Shown one piece after another: positions 14,826-22,578 of a stretch of 22,578 nt of DNA. Where the stretch lies: NCBI GenBank assembly GCA_002414505.1, contig DHZF01000141.1, forward strand, positions 525-23,102. The letters run 5' to 3'. The translations under genes were made by a program, and so were the position numbers. The notes under the pieces are model-generated. The model ran no database searches. It had not been told where the DNA came from and was given only the letters and a program-made list of their open reading frames with translations. The stretch's first letter is position 1. Every line of letters starts with the position of its first letter. Source of the DNA: Hyphomonas sp. UBA5111 (GTDB lineage: Bacteria; Pseudomonadota; Alphaproteobacteria; Caulobacterales; Hyphomonadaceae).

Positions 14826-16883
14826 ATGCTGACGCCTCGGCGTATCGTTATCGGGATAACCGCCCTCTTCGTGGCGGTTGTCCTTGCGGACTGGATATTG
14901 CCGCCGCCGATTGACCGCGCGGGAGACATCTCTGCTCTGGTGACGGACCGGGAGGGCAGGCCCCTGCGGGCTTTCCCGACGGAGGATGGACGGTGGCGGT
15001 TCCAAGGGGACCTCGACAAGATCGACCCGGAATTCATCGAGGCGCTGGTCCGGGTCGAGGACAAGCGCTTCTATACGCATCGCGGAACCGACTGGGCGGG
15101 CCTTGGCCGGGCCGTGATCGACTCCGTGAAGGCCGGGCGGGTCGTCTCCGGGGGATCGACCCTCACGATGCAAACGGCGCGCATGCTGGAGCCGCGGGAC
15201 CGCAATGTCGGGTCAAAGCTGATCGAGATTGCCCGCGCCTGGCAGATCGAACGGCGCCTGTCGAAGGACGAGATCCTCGAACTCTACCTGACGCTGACGC
15301 CCTATGGCGGAAACCTCGAAGGTGTGCGCGCGGCCAGCTGGAGCTATTTCGGGCATGAGGCCGACCGCTTGTCGGATGACGAGATCGCGCTGCTGATCGC
15401 GCTGCCGCAATCGCCGGAAGTGCGCCGCCCGGACCGGCGACCCGAACAGGCCCGGAAGGCGCGCGATTGGGTGGCCACCAAGCTCGGCTGGTATGGCGTG
15501 TTCAGCGAGGCGGATGTGGAGGAGGTAGCAACCTCTCCGGTCCCGACGCGGCGGCGTGATTTTCCGATGCGCGCCTGGCATGGCACGGAGAAGGCGCTGG
15601 CGAGTGGTCCGCGCGAAGATGTGCGCTCCACGCTGGATGCAGGCCTTCAGGCCGAACTCGAAGCCATCGCCCTGCGCAAGGCAGAGGCCGAAGGGCAGGA
15701 CGTGCAGGTGTCGGCCCTTGTGGTTCATGTTCCGACCCGGGGCGTGCGTGCGCTGGTCGGGTCTGCTTCGCGCGACCGGGCAGGGGGCTGGCTGGACCTG
15801 ACCGCGCAGGCGCGGTCGCCGGGCTCCACCCTGAAACCTTTCATCTACGCCATGGCCTTCGATGACGGTCAGGCCGCCCCCGACACGCGCATTTCCGATT
15901 TGCCGAAACGGTTCGCCTCCTACCAGCCGGAAAATTTCGACCGGATGTTTCGCGGCGATGTGCGTGTGTCGGATGCCTTGCAGCATTCGCTCAACGTGCC
16001 CGCCGTTCTGATGCTGGACCGGGTCGGGCCGGAACGGTTTGCGGCGCAGCTGGCCTTGGCGGGCGCACGGCCCCGGATTGGCGGCGGGGCAAACCATGAT
16101 GCGGGGCTCGCTCTGGCGCTGGGCGGCGCGGGCATGACCGCGCGGGAGCTGGCTGTGCTCTATGCGGCACTAGGTGATGGCGGCGTGGCCAAGCCGCTCG
16201 TCTGGCGCGCCGAGGAAGAAGCTGCGAGTTATGAGCGCATGGGTCGCCGTCTGGTCAGCGCCGAAAGCGCGTCCGATATCATCCGTATCCTGCAAAATGC
16301 CCCGATGCCGGAAGGGCGTATGCCGGGACGCTTGACCGCAGATGCGCCACAGGTCGCGTTCAAGACAGGCACCTCCTATGGCTTCCGTGACAGCTGGGCG
16401 GCGGCGGTGTCTGGCGAGCACGCCATTATCGTCTGGGTCGGCCGGGCCGATGGCGCGCCGCGCCCCGGCAAGACCGGCCGGGTGACTGCGCTACCCTTGC
16501 TGTTCGAGATTGCCGACCGCACAGCTCATCATTTGCGCGATGAAGGCGAGGCCCGCACGCGCCTGACCACACAGCGCAAAATCGAAACACGCGGCGCCCT
16601 GCATGACTTTTCACCCGCCGCGCCGCCGGAAATCATGTTCCCGCCTGCCAATGCAGAGCTTTGGGCCGGCAGCGTTGATGGCGCGTCCGCGCGGCCCTTC
16701 GTGCTCGCTGGACGCGGGGAAGGGCGCCTCGCCTGGTACATCGACGGACGTCCGAGCGAGACCGATGATGCGGGCATGCCCGTCTGGTTGCCGACCCTGC
16801 CGGGCTTCTATACGATCACTGCCGTAGACGAGAGCGGTCGGGCGAGCCGGGTCAGGGTCCGTGTGCTGACGGGGCCGTCCTGA
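14826..16883 (+). CDS. pbpC: Penicillin-binding protein 1C, bifunctional
   Basis: The 685-residue inner-membrane enzyme has an N-terminal anchor helix (about 8-25). A GT51 transglycosylase domain follows, with R-V-E78-D-K-R-F-Y-T-H-R-G, G-G-S-T-L-T-M-Q-T-A-R and E-L-Y-L-T-L-T-P-Y-G-G-N. The transpeptidase domain has all three catalytic motifs: S334-T-L-K337, S388-L-N390 and K513-T-G. A C-terminal BiPBP_C domain (about 600-680) identifies the PBP1C subclass. It polymerises glycan strands and cross-links peptides in the periplasm. The ATG is 3 bases after the macroglobulin stop, and GGGAGG inside the end of that gene probably serves as its ribosome site. Pairing with the macroglobulin points to wall repair, not bulk growth. 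No clear terminator is seen in the 163 bases after it. Confidence 0.96.
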   Translation: MLTPRRIVIGITALFVAVVLADWILPPPIDRAGDISALVTDREGRPLRAFPTEDGRWRFQGDLDKIDPEFIEALVRVEDKRFYTHRGTDWAGLGRAVIDSVKAGRVVSGGSTLTMQTARMLEPRDRNVGSKLIEIARAWQIERRLSKDEILELYLTLTPYGGNLEGVRAASWSYFGHEADRLSDDEIALLIALPQSPEVRRPDRRPEQARKARDWVATKLGWYGVFSEADVEEVATSPVPTRRRDFPMRAWHGTEKALASGPREDVRSTLDAGLQAELEAIALRKAEAEGQDVQVSALVVHVPTRGVRALVGSASRDRAGGWLDLTAQARSPGSTLKPFIYAMAFDDGQAAPDTRISDLPKRFASYQPENFDRMFRGDVRVSDALQHSLNVPAVLMLDRVGPERFAAQLALAGARPRIGGGANHDAGLALALGGAGMTARELAVLYAALGDGGVAKPLVWRAEEEAASYERMGRRLVSAESASDIIRILQNAPMPEGRMPGRLTADAPQVAFKTGTSYGFRDSWAAAVSGEHAIIVWVGRADGAPRPGKTGRVTALPLLFEIADRTAHHLRDEGEARTRLTTQRKIETRGALHDFSPAAPPEIMFPPANAELWAGSVDGASARPFVLAGRGEGRLAWYIDGRPSETDDAGMPVWLPTLPGFYTITAVDESGRASRVRVRVLTGPS

Positions 16884-16987
16884 CGGGTCGGGCCTGCCCC
16901 ATTACTGACGCAGTTTGGCAACACGCCGGCAACACATTTCTGTCAACACTGCCTTTACGGCCTTCACGGCGGAGGGGAGACCGCCAT

Positions 16988-17074
16988 ATGAGGGACACAG
17001 CGCGGCGTGTGTTTGCCGCGTCAGGTTTTGAGTATCGGGAACTGTCATGCGTACACCATCCGCCCCCACGTTAA
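16988..17074 (+). CDS. Possible 28-residue upstream frame overlapping the msrA start
   Basis: A short frame with a good ribosome site (GGAGGGGAGA, ending seven bases before its ATG) runs across the msrA start codon in another frame and stops 28 bases inside msrA. The peptide is basic and resembles nothing I know. It could be a translational coupling or control element, or simply chance; the ribosome site is its only support. Confidence 0.2.
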   Translation: MRDTARRVFAASGFEYRELSCVHHPPPR

Positions 17075-17697
17075 CCATCGCTGCTGGCCTGGCTGCCATG
17101 GCGCTTGCCTTCTTTTCGAATGCCGGTGCCCAGGACCAGCCAGCCCCTGAAACCGCCCCGAAGCGCCTGTCTTCAGCCGTGTTCGCGGGGGGCTGTTTCT
17201 GGTGTGTGGAATCCGATTTCGACAAGGTCGAGGGCGTGGTCGATACGGTGTCCGGCTATACAGGCGGGGAACTGGCCAATCCGACCTACAAGCAGGTGTC
17301 GCACGAGCATACCGGGCATTATGAGGCCGTGAAGGTGACCTATGACCCGGATCTGGTCAGCTATGACACGCTGGTCGACTATTTCTTCCGGCATGTGGAC
17401 CCGACGGATCCTTATGGTCAGTTCTGCGACAAGGGCGACAGCTATCGCACCGCCATCTTCGTCGGCAATGAGGACGAACGCGCCGTAGCAGAGGCCGAGA
17501 TCGCCGAGATCGAGGAGTCGGGGGTCCTGAAGGATCCCGTGGTCACGCGCGTGGTCCAGGCGAGCACGTTCTGGCCTGCCGAGGACTATCACCAGAACTA
17601 TTACAAGAAAAATCCGCTGAAATACCGCTACTACCGGACCTCATGTGGCCGGGACAAGCGGGTTCAGACTCTTTGGGGCGACGCCGCCGATCATTGA
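17047..17697 (+). CDS. msrA: Exported peptide-methionine (S)-S-oxide reductase
   Basis: The 216-residue protein repairs oxidised methionine in proteins, acting on the S-sulfoxide. The catalytic motif is G-G-C50-F-W-C53 with Cys50 as nucleophile. The MsrA core continues with HTGHYEAVKV, DPTDPYGQFCDKGDSYRTAIF and FWPAEDYHQNYY. A late Cys200 (S-C-G-R-D-K-R-V) is a likely resolving residue. Residues 1-28 form a signal peptide with an A-G-A cleavage site before Gln29, so the enzyme should act in the periplasm, or stay attached to the membrane if uncleaved. Cytosolic MsrA proteins lack this extension. GGGA lies six bases before the ATG. Its 3' end overlaps the convergent glycosyltransferase gene by 7 bases. 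No MsrB domain is fused and none is nearby. Confidence 0.94.
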   Translation: MRTPSAPTLTIAAGLAAMALAFFSNAGAQDQPAPETAPKRLSSAVFAGGCFWCVESDFDKVEGVVDTVSGYTGGELANPTYKQVSHEHTGHYEAVKVTYDPDLVSYDTLVDYFFRHVDPTDPYGQFCDKGDSYRTAIFVGNEDERAVAEAEIAEIEESGVLKDPVVTRVVQASTFWPAEDYHQNYYKKNPLKYRYYRTSCGRDKRVQTLWGDAADH

Positions 17698-19412
17698 GCT
17701 TCAGGGGCGGGGCAGGGCGCCGGCTTGAATTCGGTCTGCCCGTCAAAGCGCGTTTCCCACTCCGGTGTCCGGTCCTGACGCTGATATCCCGAGCCGACAT
17801 AGAGCTGGAACTCCCGCACGATCGGGCAACCATTGCTGCGCGTGCCGAGCGGTATGGAGATCACGCCGACATGTTCGAAGGTCTGGAAATCGCTGCGCAG
17901 CCTGGGCCGCATGCCGGGATGGATCGAGGCGACCAGCACGCGTTCGGCAAGCGCGCCCTCCAGGGGCTCTGCCTCTGAAAAGCTCTTCGGACCGGCATAG
18001 CGGCGCCACGAGATCATCGGCGTTTCCCGGTCGCGGGCATAATAGTCGAGCCCGTGCCAGGCTTCCCGTTCATCCACCAGGACAGAGGTCGCGCCCAGTT
18101 CCTTGGCGCGCGCGAACAGCTGCTCGGCGGCGCTATCCCAGCCGCGTGTACGCTTCAGCGCGTTGTCGAAGCCGAGCGAGGTCGACATAGCGGGGGGCAC
18201 CAGCGCGATGGTCATGAGGGCCAGCATCAGGACGGCATGTAGCGACAGGCTGGTCCAGAGCAGGCCGGATGGCGAATGCCGCACGAAATGCCCGAAACCT
18301 AGAATGGCCGACGCCACAATGGCGCCGATCAGCAGGCGCGTCGTGAGGGACACATCCGGTGCCAGCAGGAAGGCAAGGAAACTGATCGCGGCAATGATGT
18401 ACCATAGATTCCGGTTCGGCCGCGCGCGGGCAAGCCATGCAGCGACCAGAACGCTGGCGGCCGGATAGGCGGTCGCCGCCCAGTTTGCGTTGGCGCGCGA
18501 CAGCACGGCCTGGGCGAGGATGATCAACAGGACGGGCAGGATGAAGCAGAGCAGCCAGCGGTCGCGGCCCATGATTCCCTCGTCTTCACTGCGCATCACA
18601 AAGATGCCGAAGACGAGCGCCAGGAAGCTGATTGGCCCGAACACGCCGAGCTGGTCGACCAGGAAGGTGAGGGCGTTTTCCGGATTGATCAGGTTGCCGC
18701 CCAGATTGGCATTGTCGACGGTATGGCTGACCGTCTTGAAATCATTGGCCGCATTCCAGGCAAGGTGCGGCGCAAAGATAGCGGCCGCTACCGCCAGGGC
18801 TGCGAGGCCTTTCCATGTGAACAGGGCCCGCCGGCTCTGCACGTCGATCAACAGGACGAGCACAATGCCAATGGCGAAATAGAGCATGGCGTATTTCGAC
18901 AGGAAGCCGAGCCCGACTGCGACGCCAAGGCCGAGCGCGCTCACCCAGGCGCCTTGTCCGCTGCGCAGGCGCCACAAGGCCCAAAGGGCGGCGCACCAGA
19001 AGGGGATGAGCACGCCATCTGTAGAGATCACGACAGAAGACAGGATGACGGCAGGCATCAGCGCATAGCCGAGGCTGGCGAACATGCCGACGCGCGCTCC
19101 GTACATGTCGCGCGCGAGGAAATAGATGAAGGCGGCCCCAGCCGTATGCAGGAAGGCGGCCGGGAGGCGGACGGCCCATTCTGCATTGCCGAATACAGGT
19201 GTGACGGCATGGATGACCCAGGCAATCATCGGTGGCTTGGAATAATAGCCCCATTCGAGTGTATCGCCCCAGCGCCAGTATTGCGCTTCGTCAGCATAGA
19301 GATTTAAAGGCGAGATACCGGTGAAGACAACTCTCATCACAAGCAGGATCAGCAGCGCTGAAAATGTGATGGCCTGCCAGCGGCCAGACGATTCGGACTC
19401 ATCAACGATCAT
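17691..19412 (-). CDS. GT39/ArnT-like integral-membrane glycosyltransferase
   Basis: The 573-residue protein has a first membrane helix (about 14-30) followed by the catalytic loop L-Y-A-D41-E42-A-Q-Y-W-R-W-G. The S58-K-P-P-M-I-A-W motif follows. Asp-Glu in this first periplasmic loop is the signature of the GT-C fold PMT_2 family, which transfers sugars from polyprenyl-phosphate donors. About ten more hydrophobic segments follow up to residue 400. A soluble C-terminal domain of about 170 residues, probably periplasmic, completes it. The acceptor could be lipid A, another glycolipid or protein; nothing here decides it. The ATG at 19412 is chosen because AAGGAA lies nine bases upstream. A GTG at 19481 in the same frame would add 23 polar residues and is less likely. 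The gene diverges from the TonB-dependent receptor across a 263-base regulatory gap. Confidence 0.9.
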   Translation of the reverse strand: MIVDESESSGRWQAITFSALLILLVMRVVFTGISPLNLYADEAQYWRWGDTLEWGYYSKPPMIAWVIHAVTPVFGNAEWAVRLPAAFLHTAGAAFIYFLARDMYGARVGMFASLGYALMPAVILSSVVISTDGVLIPFWCAALWALWRLRSGQGAWVSALGLGVAVGLGFLSKYAMLYFAIGIVLVLLIDVQSRRALFTWKGLAALAVAAAIFAPHLAWNAANDFKTVSHTVDNANLGGNLINPENALTFLVDQLGVFGPISFLALVFGIFVMRSEDEGIMGRDRWLLCFILPVLLIILAQAVLSRANANWAATAYPAASVLVAAWLARARPNRNLWYIIAAISFLAFLLAPDVSLTTRLLIGAIVASAILGFGHFVRHSPSGLLWTSLSLHAVLMLALMTIALVPPAMSTSLGFDNALKRTRGWDSAAEQLFARAKELGATSVLVDEREAWHGLDYYARDRETPMISWRRYAGPKSFSEAEPLEGALAERVLVASIHPGMRPRLRSDFQTFEHVGVISIPLGTRSNGCPIVREFQLYVGSGYQRQDRTPEWETRFDGQTEFKPAPCPAPEAQ

Positions 19413-19475
19413 GAGGCGTGATTCCTTCTCATCTTGAGACTTATGCCGCTGCCCTGAAGCATAAAATACCCCCAA

Positions 19476-19492
19476 GCGCACGCAAAGTGCGC
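19476..19492. repeat. Short perfect inverted repeat upstream of the GT39 gene
   Basis: GCGCAC (19476-19481) and GTGCGC (19487-19492) form a perfect 6-bp inverted repeat with a 5-base spacer in the gap between the divergent GT39 and receptor genes. It could be an operator half-site pair or a small hairpin in the GT39 leader. No known binding protein is matched. Confidence 0.4.
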
Positions 19493-19567
19493 AGGTCCGC
19501 CTTCAAACCGTGTCTTTTTTGCATCGCAGCAAATCGATTGGCTGTGTTCGCAGCATTAACTGCTGAA

Positions 19568-19611
19568 CCTTCAAGATCTTGTCACTAATCTGTCATCCGG
19601 AGTCGTTATCC
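19568..19611 (+). promoter_or_regulatory. Pho box promoter of the TonB-dependent receptor
   Basis: TTGTCAC (19579-19585), TAAT and CTGTCAT (19590-19596) form two direct 7-mers separated by four AT-rich bases. This is the PhoB-binding Pho box; the second copy equals the consensus CTGTCAT and the first differs at two positions. A weaker third half-site, CCTTCAA (4 of 7), lies 11 bases upstream at 19568-19574, in phase. A -10-like TTATCC (19606-19611) begins nine bases after the box, the distance expected when the box replaces a -35 element. Transcription would begin near 19617, leaving a leader of about 59 bases. Confidence 0.7.
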
Positions 19612-19675
19612 GACCCGCAGTACCGGCGACCCGCAAGGGGCGGTTGCTGGCGCATCACCGACTAGGGGAATAGTC

Positions 19676-22578
19676 ATGAAAAATTGGACCACTTTCGGGC
19701 GTGGGGCAGCAGTATCTGCCATTGCGCTGAGCATGGCCGGCGTCGCGATGGCGCAGGTTACAACTTCTGCCGTCCGCGGCGTAGTGACCGATGACAACGG
19801 CCAAGCCGTTTCCGGCGCTCTGGTTACCATCACCGATCCATTGACCGGGCTGACGCGGACTGCGACGACCAACGAGACCGGTCTGTACACCATCCGCAGC
19901 CTGCCTGTCTCCGATGACTATGTGGTCACGGTGACGTCTTCAGAATACCAAGGCCAGTTCATCGAAGATATCGGCCTGAACCTCGGCGATGCGACCCAAG
20001 TCGATTTCACGCTCACCACAGATGGTGAAGCCCGTCAGGAAACGATCGTTGTCACGGCTTCCGCCTCCGATCTCGCGCCAACCGCGACAGGTCCTTCGGC
20101 GACCTTTGGCTTGGAAATGCTGCAGAAGGCGCCAGCCATCAACCGCAACATCACCGACGTTCTGCGCCTTGACCCGCGGATCTATGTCGATGAATCCCGC
20201 GGCGATATCAACGCTGTCCAGTGTGGCGGCAAGAACTCCCGCTTCAACTCCCTGACCGTTGACGGCGTTCGCATGAACGACAATTTCGGCCTGAACTCGA
20301 ACGGTTACCCTACCGAGCGCATCCCGTTCTCCTATGATGCCATCGAACAGGTTGCTGTCGAACTGGCCCCGTTTGACGTGCAGTATGGCGGCTTCTCCGC
20401 CTGTAACATCAATGCCGTCACGAAATCCGGTACCAACGAATTCCACGGGTACCTCTTCGGCGACTACACCAATGACGGTCTGCGCGCTGACAGCCTTGAA
20501 GGCGACGACATCACCACCGGTGAATACGACGAAACCCGTTACGGTTTCGGCGTCGGCGGCCCGATCATCAAGGACAAGCTGTTCTTCTTCGCTGCTTACG
20601 AGAAGCTGGAAGGTGTGAACCTGTTTGATCGCGGTGCCATCGGCTCCGGTGCTGTCAATGAAGTGAACATCACTCAGGCTGAAGTCGACGAAATCCGCAA
20701 CATCGCCATGGAGCTCTATGGCTATGATCCGGGCACGATCCCGACCAGCGCTGACAATTCCGATGAGAAGATCCTCGTCAAGCTGGACTGGAACATCAGC
20801 AACGATCACCGCGCATCCTTTACCTACAACTGGAATGATGGCTTCAACATCGCCCAGTCCGACGGTGACTCCGATGAGTTGGAATTCTCCAACCACCTCT
20901 ATGAGCGTGGCGCTGAGCTGACTGCCTATGCTGGTTCGCTCTACTCTGACTGGACTGACAATTTCTCCACCGAGATTCGTGTTGCCTATTCCGAGCTGGA
21001 CAACCGTCAGGTTTCCGTCGGTGGCACCGACTTTGGTGAGATCACCATCGAAACTGACGATGTGGACGTTTACCTCGGCGGTGACGACTCCCGCCAGGCG
21101 AACAAGCTGTACTATGAGACCCTGAGCCTCGCGCTGAAAGGTTACTACACGACAGGCAACCACAATTTCAGCTTCGGCTATGAGCGTGAAGCCCTCGACG
21201 TATTCAACATGTTCGTCCAGCATGTCGAAACCGAGATCGACTTCGACGGCAATCCGTCCTCTGACGGTGCGTTCGACGATGCCATCGAAAACTTCCGTCT
21301 CGGCCTTGCGGACAACGTGAACTACAACAACTCCCCGACCGGTGATCCGAACAATGCGGCTGCTGACTGGGGTTACGAGATCAATACGTTGTACGCTCAG
21401 GACGAAGTCGACCTGGGTAACGGCGTCGTCGTGATCGGTGGTCTGCGTTACGACTGGTACACAACCGACGATGCTCCGGAAACCAACCCGGACTTCCTGG
21501 CTGACTATGGCTTCACCAACGGTGAGACGCTGGACGGTGAGGGTCTGCTTCAGCCACGTCTCGGCTTCGAGTGGGACTTCTCCGGCAACCTCGACCTGCG
21601 CGGTGGTGTCGGCCTCTACTCCGGTGGTAACCCGAACGTCTGGCTGTCCAACACCTACTCCGGCAACAACGTGCTGCAGTTCGGTGCTGACGGTGGTGCA
21701 TACGGCCTTGAGAACGGCGTGACGTCGCTCTTCGACATCGACTACGGCCTCTGTGAGGATGGCGTTTCGACCGGCCCGGGCTACTGTGTCCCGCAATCCA
21801 TGATCGATGCGGTTGCTGCTGGCGAAGGTTCGAACTTCGAGATCAACTACCTCGATCCGAATTTCGAAATTCCGTCCGAGTGGAAGTTCGCTCTCGGTGG
21901 CACGTACTACGCTGACGCGCCTGCGCTCGGTGGCGAGTATGTCCTCTCCGGCGACATCCTCTACACGGTCAGCCAGGACAGCGCAGTCTGGATCCGTGGT
22001 GACCTCGAGCAGACCGGCACGACCACTGTCGACGGCCGCGAGTACCCGACCTACAGCAGCGTTCGCGAGCCAGCCTTCGTGCTGACCAACTCGAAGAGCG
22101 ATGCCAAGTCGCTGCTCGTTTCCGGTTCGGTTTCGAAGTCCTATGACTTCGGCCTCGACTGGGCCCTGGGCTACGCCTACACGGATGCAGAAGACGTTCA
22201 CCCGATGACGTCCTCGGTGGCCTTCTCGAACTACGTCAACCGCGCATTCGGCGACCCGCAGGATGTCAGCGCTTCGACGTCCGACTACAACACGAAGCAC
22301 CGCTTCACGGCGCTCACCAACTATGAGCGTGCCTTCTTCGGCGACAATCTGACCACGTTCTCGGCCTTCGGTCAGGCCGTGTCCGGTCGTCCGTACAGCG
22401 TTGTATTCGATGGCGACGCGAACAGCATCAGTGGCTTCAACCCATACCTCGAAGGCAACCCATACTTGGCTGCTGGCGCAGAGCGTAACGGCGAAGAAGG
22501 TTCCTGGTGGGGCAAGGTCGACATCAAGCTTGAGCAGGAATTCCCTGGCTTCCTTGATCACAAGGCTTCCGGCTTCAT
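19676..22578 (+). CDS. Oar-like TonB-dependent receptor, 3' partial
   Basis: The frame stays open from the ATG to the window edge (967 codons), so the C-terminal end of the barrel is missing. Residues 1-26 form a signal peptide (A-M-A before Gln27). Residues about 30-110 form a carboxypeptidase-regulatory-like beta-sandwich (VRGVVTDDNGQAVSGALVTI). A likely TonB box, E122-T-I-V-V-T-A-S, follows. The plug domain (about 130-270) carries V-D-G-V-R-M-N-D and N-A-V-T-K-S-G-T-N-E-F-H-G. The rest is barrel with alternating aromatic strands. Such receptors take up large or scarce substrates across the outer membrane with ExbBD-TonB energy; the substrate is unknown. AGGGGAA ends five bases before the ATG. 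Codon choice (many GGT, GCT, CGT, AAC, TAC) differs from its neighbours and suggests high expression. Four cysteines lie in two pairs: 183 with 243, and 693 with 704. A Pho box lies upstream. Confidence 0.95.
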   Translation, partial: MKNWTTFGRGAAVSAIALSMAGVAMAQVTTSAVRGVVTDDNGQAVSGALVTITDPLTGLTRTATTNETGLYTIRSLPVSDDYVVTVTSSEYQGQFIEDIGLNLGDATQVDFTLTTDGEARQETIVVTASASDLAPTATGPSATFGLEMLQKAPAINRNITDVLRLDPRIYVDESRGDINAVQCGGKNSRFNSLTVDGVRMNDNFGLNSNGYPTERIPFSYDAIEQVAVELAPFDVQYGGFSACNINAVTKSGTNEFHGYLFGDYTNDGLRADSLEGDDITTGEYDETRYGFGVGGPIIKDKLFFFAAYEKLEGVNLFDRGAIGSGAVNEVNITQAEVDEIRNIAMELYGYDPGTIPTSADNSDEKILVKLDWNISNDHRASFTYNWNDGFNIAQSDGDSDELEFSNHLYERGAELTAYAGSLYSDWTDNFSTEIRVAYSELDNRQVSVGGTDFGEITIETDDVDVYLGGDDSRQANKLYYETLSLALKGYYTTGNHNFSFGYEREALDVFNMFVQHVETEIDFDGNPSSDGAFDDAIENFRLGLADNVNYNNSPTGDPNNAAADWGYEINTLYAQDEVDLGNGVVVIGGLRYDWYTTDDAPETNPDFLADYGFTNGETLDGEGLLQPRLGFEWDFSGNLDLRGGVGLYSGGNPNVWLSNTYSGNNVLQFGADGGAYGLENGVTSLFDIDYGLCEDGVSTGPGYCVPQSMIDAVAAGEGSNFEINYLDPNFEIPSEWKFALGGTYYADAPALGGEYVLSGDILYTVSQDSAVWIRGDLEQTGTTTVDGREYPTYSSVREPAFVLTNSKSDAKSLLVSGSVSKSYDFGLDWALGYAYTDAEDVHPMTSSVAFSNYVNRAFGDPQDVSASTSDYNTKHRFTALTNYERAFFGDNLTTFSAFGQAVSGRPYSVVFDGDANSISGFNPYLEGNPYLAAGAERNGEEGSWWGKVDIKLEQEFPGFLDHKASGF

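Noticed and set aside
12885..15173. Minus-strand open frame of 762 codons
   Set aside because: Antisense shadow across the macroglobulin and pbpC genes; no domain is recognisable and the composition is that of a reverse-strand artefact.
19940..22561. Minus-strand open frame of 873 codons
   Set aside because: Antisense to the receptor gene. The Val/Glu/Ile-rich repeats arise from the strongly biased codons of the sense gene.

Overview
This is a GC-rich stretch of ordinary chromosome from an alphaproteobacterium. The best lineage guess is Caulobacterales, Hyphomonadaceae-like: it has an Oar-like TonB-dependent receptor with a carboxypeptidase-regulatory N-terminus, a TipN-like membrane-anchored coiled-coil protein, an orphan Hpt protein and small AroQ chorismate mutase. 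The lineage is an inference from gene content, not from a marker gene. I see no rRNA, tRNA, CRISPR array, insertion sequence, phage gene or origin, and no gene-free gap longer than about 260 bases.

Layout. Bases 1-579 carry the end of a TM-helix (mechanosensitive-channel-like) membrane protein followed by a clean terminator. Next come a chorismate mutase (+) and an Hpt phosphotransfer protein (-) whose 3' ends overlap, a probable 47-residue single-pass membrane protein, and a 711-residue two-TM coiled-coil protein (+). A minus-strand block follows: a VTT/TVP38 membrane protein (6563-7306), then leuA (4867-6408) and an EamA-family transporter (3939-4832). bioB (7444-8445, +) diverges from the VTT gene. 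A minus-strand SDR oxidoreductase (8449-9222) and a DUF454 membrane protein (9318-9680) come next, separated by a terminator. A cell-envelope pair follows on the plus strand: a thioester-containing alpha-2-macroglobulin lipoprotein (9849-14822) and penicillin-binding protein 1C (14826-16883), only 3 bases apart. The window ends with an exported MsrA (17047-17697), a convergent GT39-type glycosyltransferase (17691-19412, -), and the first 967 codons of the TonB-dependent receptor (19676 to the right edge).

Regulation is the most interesting part. Upstream of leuA there is a 20-codon leader peptide with five leucine codons in positions 5-11. An inverted repeat follows at once, then competing complementary segments and a run of six T. 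This is the layout of a ribosome-mediated leucine attenuator. Its likely promoter lies inside the 3' end of the preceding gene and would start transcription at, or within a base of, the leader AUG, so the leader is probably leaderless. The TonB-dependent receptor is preceded by a near-consensus Pho box (two 7-mers, 4-base spacer) with a -10-like hexamer at the expected distance. This predicts PhoB control and induction under phosphate limitation.

Many long antisense open frames across these genes are codon-bias shadows and are not annotated. No wholly new multi-gene system is evident.
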